Assembly (NCBI RefSeq): GCF_042242105.1
Contig: NC_092027.1
Location: 67,501-131,500, forward strand
Length of the DNA: 64,000 nucleotides
DNA from: Pempheris klunzingeri
Lineage: Eukaryota; Chordata; Actinopteri; Acropomatiformes; Pempheridae
Direction: 5' to 3'
A program made the position numbers and the translations under genes. Positions 13,769 to 34,500 of this stretch are shown piece by piece (position 1 is the first letter of the stretch; every line of letters begins with the position of its first letter). The notes under the pieces were generated by a model. The model ran no database searches. It saw nothing but the letters and a program-made list of their open reading frames with translations, and was not told the origin of the DNA.

Positions 13769-14232
13769 TGGTGATGACATCACAGCCTGTGCTGATGACA
13801 TCACCCCCTCCCTAAAGGTTCAGCGACCTATTTTCTCTGGCGGAGGAGTACGAGGACTCTCAGGCGAAGCCGCCCAAGTCTCGTCGTAAGGCTCCGGCCT
13901 CCTCACCACGGTCCCGCAAGGGAGCGGCGCCGCCCGCCAACAATGAGGAGGAGAGCGCCTCCAGCAGCGCCTCGGTATGTATGCCAGACAAGGTCCTGGA
14001 GGGTTAGGGGTTCTGGTTCTAGTTTTCAATCCTGGTCCTGGTTGTAGTTATTAGTCCCGGTTCTGAACTCCTGGTTTTTAATCCTGATCCTGGACTCTGG
14101 TCCCAGTTCTGGTTCTGGTTTTTAGTCCTGGTCTCTGACCCGTCTGTGTTTCAGGAGGAGGAGGACTCGAAGCCCAAAGCTCCGAAGAGGAAGAGGAAGG
14201 GCTCGTCAGCCGTCGGCTCTGACAGCGACTGA
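686..14232 (+). CDS. ints3: Integrator complex subunit 3 (5'-partial, 28 exons)
   Basis: INTS3 is a nuclear subunit of Integrator (snRNA 3'-end processing, promoter-proximal termination) and the scaffold of the SOSS single-strand DNA-binding complex in double-strand-break repair. Exons: 686-769, 1584-1667, 1768-1881, 2462-2546, 2643-2709, 2808-2949, 3167-3296, 3653-3750, 3842-4033, 4111-4198, 4459-4538, 4881-4972, 5065-5171, 5273-5392, 7274-7403, 7567-7621, 7775-7878, 9027-9191, 9366-9519, 11074-11142, 11213-11288, 11739-11852, 11949-11997, 12996-13163, 13293-13393, 13627-13699, 13818-13974, 14155-14232. They sum to 2976 nt (991 residues plus stop) with consistent phases. Recognisable blocks include LERCVGIV at the start, [50 protein letters not shown] and the family C-terminus [15 protein letters not shown], a likely nuclear localisation signal with an acidic tail. 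The alpha-helical repeat fold is known for the family, not read here. Only the first exon is missing. Several introns carry splice-junction-derived arrays. Confidence 0.97.
795..1515. repeat. 21-bp-unit minisatellite in INTS3 intron
   Basis: About 35 degenerate copies of a 21-bp unit (ACTGCGACTAGCACTACAAGG) with CTAGC/CCGGC and ACA/ACC variants. Because the unit is a multiple of three, both strands stay open for 100-300 codons. The apparent proteins are periodic and have no family features. Confidence 0.95.
1725..1763. repeat. (GT)n before INTS3 exon acceptor
   Basis: GT run ending in GTGACAG at 1761-1767, the acceptor of the exon starting at 1768. It replaces a normal pyrimidine tract. Confidence 0.9.
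1975..2170 (+). mobile_element. 3' tail of a non-LTR retrotransposon (5'-truncated)
   Basis: The sequence around 2091-2165 (CATTGTAAATGAGAACCGGT, then CTCAATTGACCTAGCTGGTTAG, then ATAAAGGTTAAATTAAAAAAA) matches the recurrent 3' terminus of fish LINE insertions with an A-rich tail. The 5' limit is uncertain and no coding part is visible. Confidence 0.6.
2985..3160. repeat. 31-bp tandem repeat reaching the acceptor of INTS3 exon 3167-3296
   Basis: Six copies of a GGCCTCTGATGTAACCCCGC-CTCTCTCTGAC unit. The last copy runs into CCTCTCTGCAG, so the pyrimidine tract of the real acceptor is part of the repeat. Confidence 0.92.
3415..3652. repeat. 30-bp tandem repeat carrying decoy acceptors, INTS3 intron
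   Basis: About eight copies of CAGGTGTGTGACAGCTCAGG followed by TGTGTGTTT. Each unit junction reads TTTCAGGTGTG, close to the true acceptor TTTCAG/GTGTCC at 3647-3658. The array ends exactly at the exon boundary. Confidence 0.93.
4213..4362. repeat. Short tandem repeat (about 37 bp, 3-4 copies)
   Basis: Copies of GGTATCAGTCTGTATAAAGA followed by AGCGTCCTCTGATTGGTC within the INTS3 intron between exons ending 4198 and starting 4459. Confidence 0.85.
4539..4640. repeat. GTAACACACAC donor-proximal repeat
   Basis: Begins at the 5' splice site of INTS3 exon 4459-4538 (AGG/GTAACACACA) and repeats the donor-like AGTAACACACAC several times. Confidence 0.85.
4680..4875. repeat. Polypyrimidine (CTCTCCTC)n tract
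   Basis: Almost pure CT stretch of about 190 bp ending in CCCCCCTCAG, the acceptor of INTS3 exon 4881-4972. Confidence 0.95.
5393..7273 (+). other. INTS3 intron, 1.9 kb, largely unique
   Basis: Intron between exons ending 5392 and starting 7274. It contains a GT/GGGTGT microsatellite at about 5548-5620 and otherwise AT-balanced unique sequence. I see no exon, RNA gene or intact transposon in it. Confidence 0.75.
7655..7772. repeat. 20-bp tandem repeat in INTS3 intron
   Basis: Six copies of GAGTTCCTCTGTGTTCTGCT in the short intron before exon 7775-7878. The final copy ends GTGTTGCAG, the real acceptor, so again the array abuts the exon. Confidence 0.93.
7885..8720. repeat. Two-type minisatellite (about 24 and 28 bp units)
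   Basis: Starts about 6 bp after the donor at 7879 (GA/GTAAGAG). Units are GATCGGGGAACGTTTAGGCC plus either GACC or GACTGCT, so a shorter and a longer type alternate. Early copies carry AGACC and later ones AGGCC. There are more than 25 copies. Confidence 0.95.
8855..8945. repeat. Degenerate GGTCTGATCC/GGTCTGGTC repeat
   Basis: Short imperfect repeats of GGTCTGATCCGGTCTGGTCC in the same INTS3 intron. Confidence 0.75.
9166..9290. repeat. Tandem duplication of INTS3 exon 3' end plus donor
   Basis: The exon end CACCTGCTGTACTACCTCAG-GGCCAG/GTGAGG at 9166-9197 recurs intact at about 9209-9240 and in part at about 9251-9270. Copies are separated by runs of about 11-13 G. Confidence 0.93.
9312..9360. 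repeat. (TG)n before INTS3 exon 9366-9519
   Basis: Pure TG run ending in TATGCAG. Confidence 0.95.
9500..10902. repeat. Array of amplified 5' splice sites (exon end + donor + CA repeat)
   Basis: Roughly forty copies of CCCCTCCATATACACAGAG followed by GTACACACAC. The first copy is the real end of INTS3 exon 9366-9519 (TPSIYTE) and its donor. Copy length varies only through the CA run and the number of C residues. Rare variants read CACATAGG, CATGGAGG and GAGGCACAC. Confidence 0.97.
11289..11665. repeat. Donor-derived CA-rich array in INTS3 intron
   Basis: The donor of exon 11213-11288 (CTTGA/GTGAGACTCACACAC) is repeated about a dozen times as ACTGAGTGAGACTCACACAC, with CTGTATGAGAC and CAGAGTGAGAC variants. 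The intron ends at 11738. Confidence 0.94.
12025..12985. repeat. Minisatellite with three unit types in INTS3 intron
   Basis: About 45 copies of GTCCCTGTGAATGTCCC followed by GTTGAC, ACTGAC, TCTGAC or ACTGCACTGAC. The 3' end lies about 10 bp before the acceptor CTCAG at 12991-12995. Confidence 0.96.
13164..13235. repeat. GGGTGAGGGCCCGTCGGGGAC repeat at a donor
   Basis: Three copies starting 7 bp after the donor of INTS3 exon 12996-13163. Each unit contains GGGTGAGG, another donor-like motif. Confidence 0.85.
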
Positions 14233-15340
14233 CGGCTCATTGACCAATCACACACCAGCTCAGACTGTCAGCCAATCAGCCGCTCTGACCACTGGAAGAG
14301 GCCCCGCCCCCTCCCAATGACATGAAGACTGCCGCGGGAGGGGTGGGGCTCCGAGACACCGCAGACTTTAAGGCCACGCGGTGAGACTGAAGATGTTTCT
14401 ACGGAGACGAGGACCCCAAGGCCGATATCCCATGATGCACTGGGAGGAGACGACAAACCCTGGGACCCTGACTAATTTTAACATGGGACGGCGATGATGA
14501 TGATGATGAAGAGTGCGTGTTCTGTATTTTTTTTTTCTCTTTTTGTGGCAGGTGGGATTTTGGACTCTTATTGTGGAGGATCCTGACTTCCTGCTGTTTT
14601 TAGCAGCTTCCTGTTTTTGTCCCGCTGCAGTAAAAGCACCCCATCTGTTCATCATGTTGGAGAAAATTCTTCATATAAAAACTGATGTTTGTTTCAGGGT
14701 CTCTGTCTGTTTTTCTCAGTGCGCCAAAGTGAAAACGTAACAAAATCCAAGAGGAGTTTGGTGTGAGTGGATCAGTCTGTTCAGATTCTCAGCAGCTCGG
14801 CTTTGAAGGAGGGAAACGGCAGAGAAACGACAAACGTCGGGTGTTGATTTATTTATTTCCAACCAGGACGTTAAACACGCCAGTTGGTGAGTTCCAGTGT
14901 TGAAAGAACCAAATAAGAGAAACAACAGAATAAAAAGTAAAGAAGAAAACTGGTCCCAGTTAAACTAAATGAATTCACAATGATCAATAAACAGAACTAA
15001 AGTAACACTGAGGGGATTAAAGGGGATCACAGTGAAAACGAGAAGAGTCCAGCTGGTCTGTGGGGGGTCTGTTGGTCCTGTGGAGTCCCTCAGGGGGGTC
15101 CTGGAGCCACTGGTCCAGTTCAGCTTCATAAAGAGCCAAAGAGACGCTGAGATAAAAAAACAGATTTTACTATCCAATAAATAAAAGAGCCCAAAATACA
15201 CACTGAGTATAAATACACACACTGAGTGTAAATACACAGTATAAATACACACACTGAGTGTAAATACACAGTATAAATACACACACTGAGTATAAATACA
15301 CACTGGCCTCAGGTGTGTGATCACTGTGATTGGCTCCACC
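14233..15340 (+). other. INTS3 3' UTR and intergenic
   Basis: Follows the INTS3 stop at 14230-14232. A candidate polyadenylation signal AATAAA lies at about 14929 (GAATAAAAAG) and another at about 14985. Tandem ACACACTGAGTATAAATAC motifs run from about 15200 to 15302. No further gene is seen. Confidence 0.6.
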
Positions 15341-15344
15341 TGCT

Positions 15345-15360
15345 GCCGCTGATAAAAGCG
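15345..15360 (+). promoter_or_regulatory. TATA-like element of the C2CD4-like gene
   Basis: GATAAAAGCGCTC at about 15350, some 110 bp before the chosen ATG and after a CCAAT-type ATTGG (about 15330). This spacing favours initiation near 15380 and translation from 15466 rather than the more upstream in-frame ATG at 15313. Confidence 0.45.
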
Positions 15361-15465
15361 CTCAGACCAGGTGGGTGGACTCCTGTAATCCGGACTCTGG
15401 TGGTCTCGGTCCCGGTGTTTCCTCTGTCTGACCTGTTTCTGCCTCCCCCCACCCCCCGATGCACA

Positions 15466-15915
15466 ATGTCGGCCGCAAAACCAGGATCAGCGTCCCTGCG
15501 GTATTTGGTTCTGACTCCGGACCGGATCCCGGACTTCCTCATCCCGTCCCCGCGCGCCCCCCGGACCTCACCGGACCGGACCAGGCTGCTGTGCGATCCT
15601 GATGACGATAGTCCGGGTCCCGGCCTGCCGTGGATCCCGCGCCGCGCCGCCCCCGCCGCGGCGGACGCTGATATGGATGTCACGACGCGCGCGGCCATGT
15701 CACTGCCGCACGTGCGGAAGGTGACCACGCCCTACGGCTTCCGGGCCGTGCTGGCCGCGAGCCCGTGCACGCGCCGACGGGAGTCCCTGTTTCACCGAAA
15801 CAAACCGGATCCGGTACCGACCGGAGACGAGCAGGATCACCCTCCTCCCGGTCTTGGTCTGCAGGTGATGACGGAGCTGAAGAGACCAATCAGAGCTCAC
15901 AACCCTGCCCACTGA
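15466..15915 (+). CDS. C2CD4-family-like protein lacking the C2 domain
   Basis: Single-exon frame of 149 residues. Two family signatures are visible: YLVLTPDRIPDFLIPSP near residues 13-29 (C2CD4A-D have VLTPDRIPxFxIPPR) and SLPHVRKVTTPYGF followed by SPCTRRRESLFH (C2CD4 has SLPHL, YGF and SPHTRRRESLFH). The ESLFH form resembles C2CD4D. Human C2CD4D is about 350 residues with a C-terminal C2 domain. Here a stop follows soon after ESLFHRNK, and no C2-coding sequence is seen before AATAAA at about 15970. Human C2CD4D sits in 1q21.3 with INTS3, which fits orthology plus truncation. C2CD4A/B are nuclear and linked to inflammation and islet function; function here is unknown. I chose ATG 15466 because the TATA-like box is at about 15350. 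Composition is GC-rich (proline, alanine, arginine). Confidence 0.72.
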   Translation: MSAAKPGSASLRYLVLTPDRIPDFLIPSPRAPRTSPDRTRLLCDPDDDSPGPGLPWIPRRAAPAAADADMDVTTRAAMSLPHVRKVTTPYGFRAVLAASPCTRRRESLFHRNKPDPVPTGDEQDHPPPGLGLQVMTELKRPIRAHNPAH

Positions 15916-15969
15916 CGTCACCACCGTCACGGCAGCTGAGTCATCAACGTTTTAACGAATTTATTGATC

Positions 15970-15975
15970 AATAAA
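15970..15975 (+). terminator. Polyadenylation signal AATAAA
   Basis: ATCAATAAAGAC about 55 bp after the stop of the C2CD4-like frame, suggesting a very short 3' UTR and an independent transcript. Confidence 0.55.
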
Positions 15976-15980
15976 GACAG

Positions 15981-16001
15981 CCAGTGACGTCACTTCCGTT
16001 T

Positions 16002-16091
<90 letters not shown>

Positions 16092-16849
16092 TGTGATCGC
16101 ACACACCTGAACCAATTCAATATTAAGTAATTGGTTCTCCGGGTCCGGGCTGACGGCGCCGTCGGTTCCGGTGAAAGAGTTCAGATTTACTGACAATCAG
16201 GCTGACACAAACTACAGGTCTGCACACCCCTACGGTGACTGGGGGGGGGGGGGTCGTTCTTTGGTCATCCAGCTGATCGTTTCCCATGTGTTCTGTTTCC
16301 TGTGATGTCACACTGTTTCGGCCTATCCGTGCTCTCTCTGGCCGTGATGTAATAACAGGTGTTTCTCTGAGGGGCATTGCTGCTAGCTTAGCATTGTAGC
16401 AGTTGGCGTCGTCATGGCGTCTTTCGCTCGTTACCAACACAAGGTCACGGTGAGACAGGGCGAGCAGAAGACACTAAATACCAACTTCAAATGATTTGAT
16501 GTGTTTAAAGCTCATTTCATTGTTTCTGCAGCAGAATGGTGTCCATGGCGACAGTCATTAACCAATCAGAGTCGAGTATTCAGCCGCTTCTTCTCTAAAG
16601 GGTAAAGGTGTTTTATAGGTCACCTTCATCATCATCATCACCACCTTCATCATCTTCTTCTTCATTATGCGGGGGGGGGGGGGGGGGCAGTTTGAAACAG
16701 CCCAGGATTAAATGAGACACAGAGAGCTGCTTCCTCCGTCTGTCTTTAGTCTTTGATTAAACCGCCTGATGCAGTAACTCCGGACGGCAGGAGAGCGGCA
16801 TCAGCAGAAGAAGAAGAAGACGCTGCCGACGTCACAGTGGCCTGATGAC
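15981..16849. other. Intergenic region between C2CD4-like gene and GON4L
   Basis: Holds a (TG)n run at about 16005-16090, a poly-G run of about 10 at 16241, a CATCATCATC stretch near 16628 and a poly-G run of about 18 at 16671-16688. One short ATG frame followed by a donor-like site (16414-16449) is discussed in the findings. No gene is supported. Confidence 0.6.
16005..16090. repeat. (TG)n microsatellite
   Basis: Pure TG run of about 85 bp. Confidence 0.95.
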
Positions 16850-17799
16850 GTACACCGGAAATGTAGTCTATGTGGCAGAAGCGTCTCGTCGTTGTGGCGG
16901 TAAGTGTTTCTCTGCCGTTACTGTTAACCCGTATCACAGAGTCCGGGACCGGTAGGTACATAGACTGTTGAACCGGAGAATCAAAGACCGGGACCCGGGA
17001 CCCCAGCCCGGTCTGCAGTCTGTCTGCCGGTATGCTAACTTTAGCCGCTAGCCGGCAGAGTAGCTGGTAGCATGCTAGCCGGAGGAGAGCAAACTGCAGC
17101 CAGATGGGGGCCGGTAGGGGCCAGTTTACCGGACTGAACACACGATAACTCCCCGCTGAGAGAACGACGAGCTGTTCGCTAACACTTAGCCGCTAACAGT
17201 CACTGTACTGTTGGCAGCTAGCTGCACTCAGCCTCATGATCGGTCAGTTCACATCCTTTGATTTCAAACCTCCGACAGTAAATAAAGGAGTTAAAATGAG
17301 CTCGTTAAAGTTCCAGTAAACGGAGCCCCGTTACTTCCTGTCAGACCGGTACTGTTTATTAACGGTGTCAGACCAGGATCTGGACCGGTACCAGGATCAG
17401 GACAGGGATCAGGGTCAGGCGGGTCCAGTTGTTAGAATATTAATAGATCCAGTCCAGGTGTGGCACAGATCAAGTACAGATACTAACAATCACTTAGTGA
17501 TCGATCAGGTCACAGTGACGTCCACCCTTAAAGGGACCTGAATGCTGTGCAGGGTCCGGATCTGACGGTGCAGGGTCCGGCTGGTACCGATAGGGATCAG
17601 AGTTCTTCATGTAACCTCTGGCAACATGATCACGTGTCAGTCTGACGGGTCGGTCGGGTCATTCGCCAAACGCTGGACTTTGACCTTTAGTCAGATGGTC
17701 AGGTGACAGGTCAGGTGGGCATCTGACGTCGATCACATGGCGGTAACGTGACTGTGATGATGTCACTGTGTCACAGGTCAGAGGTCATGTATCTTCACG
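16850..17799 (+). promoter_or_regulatory. GON4L promoter, non-coding exon 1 and intron 1 (inferred)
   Basis: GATGACGTACACCGGAAATG at about 16844-16863 combines a CRE-like TGACGT with an ETS-type CCGGAAAT. The downstream sequence GTTGTGGCG/GTAAGTG gives a strong donor at 16899/16900. A matching acceptor, TGTCACAG at about 17770-17777, precedes the GON4L ATG at 17800. I infer a 5' UTR exon ending at 16899 and a roughly 0.88-kb intron. Confidence 0.5.
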
Positions 17800-29686
<11,887 letters not shown>

Positions 29687-31564
29687 ATGTGGGGCCAATC
29701 ACAGATGAGACTGCAGACCACCATGGCGTGGACTTCAGACCAGAGACCCCGATCCAGATCTGCTGCTGAGGGGGGGAGGGGGCGACAGGAGGTCTGAGAG
29801 GGTTCTGAGATTCTCAGAGTTGGATAGAAGAAGAGTCTCGGCTGTAGACATTCTCCTACAGTTTCTGCCAGATGTTGTTCTGCAGTCAGTTCTGTTCTCC
29901 AGCTGTAGGGAACATGAAGAACACAGACATGGATCTCTGCAATGCACACCTCATCCAGATTGGGTTCTCCAGAGGATTCTGGATTACAGGATGTGGTTCT
30001 GTTCTGTTTTCTAGACTCTTTGGGTTCTAAGCCTGATGGTTCTACAGGAGAATGTCTTCCTGAGTTCCTACCAATCAGATCTACACATATCTCATGTGTA
30101 ACAACAGAAGATCCTCCAGAACCAATGGAGCCAACAGAACCAGAAATCAGAAAATCAGCGAGGCATCTGTGCTGATCTGTGAAAAGGTTCCAGCGTTTCT
30201 GTTCTTTAAATGTTCTTTTGTTTTTTACATTTTGTGTTCTTTGCATTCATCTTATTTTTGCATGTCACCTGGTGAAACCAGTTCCAGTTCGGCACGTTCT
30301 AGATCCGGTCAAAAGTTCCGCTCCGGTTCTGGTTCTGTTAGAGTTTTCCTCATAGACGTTTGGAAGCTGTCAAGAAGGAAACATGAAGGCTCAGTCTTCC
30401 CATGATGCACTGGAGTTAAATGTCTGGATCATTCCCAGGATTCCTAGCAGCCACATGTTGGAGCAGAAGGTTTTCTAGAGACTGCTGATACACAGAGGAG
30501 GGATGGAGGGAGGAGTGGGTGGATGATGGGTGGATGAACTGTTGAACTGTTGTCGTTGTGTTGAAGGTCAACCTGCTCTGCAGCTCATCTGAAGGAAAAT
30601 CAACTGGTCGTGGTTAAGCTGTAAAAAAGCTTTGATGGCCCTCAAACAGGTTTCTGCTGACCTTGACGTTAGATGTCAGATCTGCTCCCAGGATTAAAGA
30701 TTTTTAAAGACACTTTAAAACTGTTCACTAAAATATGAAAAGGAGAAATGTTGGACTTCTATATGAAGATCAGATAACAGGCAGCACATGAAGCTGATGA
30801 GCTGTAACAGTGATAATAACAAACGCATCTTTAACAACTTCAAAACTTCAAGTTTATTAAATAAAAATGTTTAAAATAAGTTTTACATTTGCTGTTAATT
30901 GTCAAATTGTATTTACCTGCAGAAAAGATTTTAAGTTTATCGGGTTTAAAGCTTAAAACATTCAGTTTGGGTTTAAACTTAAGCTCAATGTTGTGAATTG
31001 TTGAGTTTTAATGTAAAACTGTTTGGATCAAGCTAACAGCTAATCAATAAATCTCAGTAAGTGTCAGGACTTTATTAATAGCATCGGCGGTTATGAGGGG
31101 TGATTGACAGGTCATTGGACCAATGAGATGACACCTCTGAAAGCTCTGGACCAATCAGAAAGCAGCTTTCCGGTATTTTCTCTTTACGGCCCGCCTTCTA
31201 TTTGACAGCTGGAGAAACGGTGAAGCCAGACGGGCGAGGTGGTCCTGCCTTCACAATAAAAGCACTCGATATCGCCTACGGATGAATATAACGTTATGGA
31301 CCGTGTCAGTTGTATGAAGAGCTGCTCAATGTAATGAAGATGTGACGCATTTAAGCATGTTTATCATTTATATCACTCTTGGACTTTGACATGCTGACCG
31401 TCTGTAACAGATGAGGGTTTTATTTTGGAGTCAATGACCGGAAACGTGGGTTGCGTCGCCGGCTCGCTGAGGGAGGAGCGGAGGGTCTCCTCGGTCTGTG
31501 GCGGTCTGGTCTCCTTCTTATTTGCTCCTTCTCCGTCTCAAATCATTCCTCGGCTCCCTCCATC
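29687..31564 (+). other. GON4L 3' UTR and PDI promoter region
   Basis: The GON4L stop is at 29684-29686. Candidate polyadenylation signals are near 30859 (AATAAAAATG) and 31045 (CAATAAATC). The PDI upstream region has two CCAAT boxes (ACCAATGAGATG at about 31118 and ACCAATCAGAAAG at about 31152). Small out-of-phase frames here have no family features. Confidence 0.55.
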
Positions 31565-34500
31565 ATGGCGGCCGCTGTCCGCCACCTTCCCGCCGTCACG
31601 CTCGCGCTGTTGTCTTGTTTTCACGCCACGGTGTCCTCGCGCAGAGACGTGCTCGAGCTCGGGGACGCGGACTTCGACTACCTGGCAACGGAGCACGAGA
31701 CCATGCTGGTGAAATTCTACGCTCCATGGTAACGGACGTGAGCGTCACCGTCAGCGTCATTATTAGCATTAGCACTAGCTAGCTCGAGATTAACAGAATC
31801 AGATGTTATGGGAGATAAACCGTTAACCTGTCCTCCTCCATCCCTTCATCATCCCTCCATCGTCCTCTATCCCTTCATCCTCCATCCCTCCATCGTCCTC
31901 TATCCCTTCATTCTCCATCCCTTCATCATCCCTTCATCCTCCCTCATCCCTTCATTTTCCATCCCTTCATCATCCCTCCACATTCCTCCATCCCTTCATC
32001 ATCCCTTCATTCTCCATCCCTTCATCATCCCTCCACCTTCCTCCATCCCTTCATCATCCCTCCACCTCCTCTATCCCTTCATCCTCCTCCATCCCTTCAT
32101 CATCCCTCCACATTCCTCCATCCCTTCATCATCCCTTCATTCTCCATCCCTTCATCATCCCTCCACCTTCCTCCATCCCTTCATCATCCCTCCACCTCCT
32201 CTATCCCTTCATCCTCCTCCATCCCTTCATCATCCCTCCATCTTCCTCAATCCCTTCATCCTCCTTCATCCTCCTCCATCCCTTCATCATCCCTCCATCG
32301 TCCTCTATCCCTTCATCCTCCTCCATCCCTTCATCATCCCTCCATCGTCCTCTATCCCTTCATCCTCCTCCATCCCTTCATCCTCCTCCATCCCTTCATC
32401 CCTCCATCTTCCTCTATCTCTTCATCCCTTCATCCTCCTCCATCCCTTCATCATCCCTTCATCCTCCCTCATCCCTCATCCCTTCATCATCCCTCATCTT
32501 CCTCCATCCCTTCATCATCCCTCCATCTTCCTCCATCCCTTCATCCTCCTCCATCCCCTCATCATCCCTCCATCTTCCTCTATCCCTTCATCCTCCTCCA
32601 TCCCTTCATCATCCCTCCATCTTCCTCCATCCCTTCATCATCCCTTCATCCTCCTCCATCCCTCCATCTTCCTCCATCCCTTCATCATCCCTCCATCTTC
32701 CTCCATCCCTTCATCATCCCTCCATCTTCCTCTATCCCTTCATCCTCCTCCATCCCTTCATTATCCCTCCATCTTCCTCCATCCCTTCATCATCCCTCCA
32801 TCTTCCTCTATCCCTTCATCCTCCTCCATCCCTTCATTATCCCTCCATCTTCCTCAATCCCTTCATCCTCCTCCATCCCTTCATCATCCCTCCATCTTCC
32901 TCCATCCCTTCATCCTCCTTCATCCCTTCATCTTCCTCCATCCCTTCATCATCCCTCCATCTTCCTCCATCCCTTCATCCTCCTTCATCCCTTCATCATC
33001 CCTCCATCTTCCTCCATCCCTTCATCCTCCTTCATCCCTTCATCTTCCTCCATCCCTTCATCATCCCTCCATCTTCCTCCATCCCTTCATCCTCCTTCAT
33101 CCCTTCATCATCCCTTCATCCTTCCCCATCCCTTCATCTTCCTCCATCCCTTCGTCATCCCTCCATCTTCCTCCATCCCTTCATCCTCCGTCATCCCTTC
33201 ATCTTTCTCCATCCCTTCATCCTCCTCCATCCCTTCATCATCCTCCATCCCTTCATCCTCCTTCATCCTCCCTCATCCCTCCATCCCTTCATCCTCCTCC
33301 ATCCCTTCATCATCCCTTCATCTTTCTCCATCCCTTCATCCTCCTCCATCCCTTCATCATCCCTTCATCCTTCCCCATCCCTTCATCATCCCTTCATCCT
33401 CCTCCATCCCTTCATCCTCCCTCATCCCTCCATCCCTTCATCCTTCCCCATCCCTTCATCCTCCTCCATCCCTTCATCATCCCTTCATCCTCCCTCATCC
33501 CTCCATCCCTTCATCCTCCTCCATCCCTTCATCCTCCCTCATCCCTCCATCCCTTCATCATCCCTCCATCTTCCTCCATCCCTTCATCCTCCTCCATCCC
33601 TTCATCATCCCTCCATCTTCCTCCATCCCTTCATCCTCCTTCATCCCTTCATCTTCCTCCATCCCTTCATCATCCCTCAATCCTTCTTCATCCTTTCATC
33701 ATCCCTCCATCCTCCATCCCTTCATCATCCTCTATCTCTCCACCCTCCATCCCTTCATCCTCCATCCCTTCATCCTCCATCCTCCTTCATCCCTCCATCC
33801 CTTCATCCTCCATCCTCCTCCATCCCTTCATCATCCTCTATCCCTCCACCCTCCATCCCTTCATCCTCCATCCCTTCATCATCCCTCCATCCTTCTTCAT
33901 CCCTCCATCCCTTCATCCTCCACCCCTCCATCCTCCTCCATCCCTCCATCCTCCTCCATCCCTTCATCATCCTCCATCCCTTCATCATCCTTCATCCCTC
34001 CATCCTCCTCCCTCCCTCCCTCCTCTTCCTCAGGTGTGGTCACTGTAAGAAATTGGCTCCAGAGTTTGAGAAAGCAGCGACGAGACTGAAAGGAACTGTC
34101 CAGCTAGCAAAGGTATCACCTTCATCACCTATACCACCTTCATCACCTATACCATCTTCATCACCTTTACCATCTTCATCACCTTTACCACCTTCATCAT
34201 CTTCATCACCTTTACCATCTTCATCATCTTCATCACCTTTACCATCTTCATCACCTATACCACCTTCATCAACTTTACCATCTTCATCACCTTTACCACC
34301 TTCATCATCTTCATCACCTTTACCATCTTCATCACCTATACCACCTTCATCAACTTTACCATCTTCATCACCTTTACCACCTTCATCATCTTCATCACCT
34401 TTACCATCTTCATCACCTATACCACCTTCATCACCTTTACCACCTTCATCACCTTTACCACCTTCATCATCTTCATCACCTTTACCATCTTCATCACCTT

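Noticed and set aside
15321-15930. Minus-strand frames opposite the C2CD4-like gene
   Set aside because: GC-rich shadows. Only the plus frame shows the two C2CD4 signatures.
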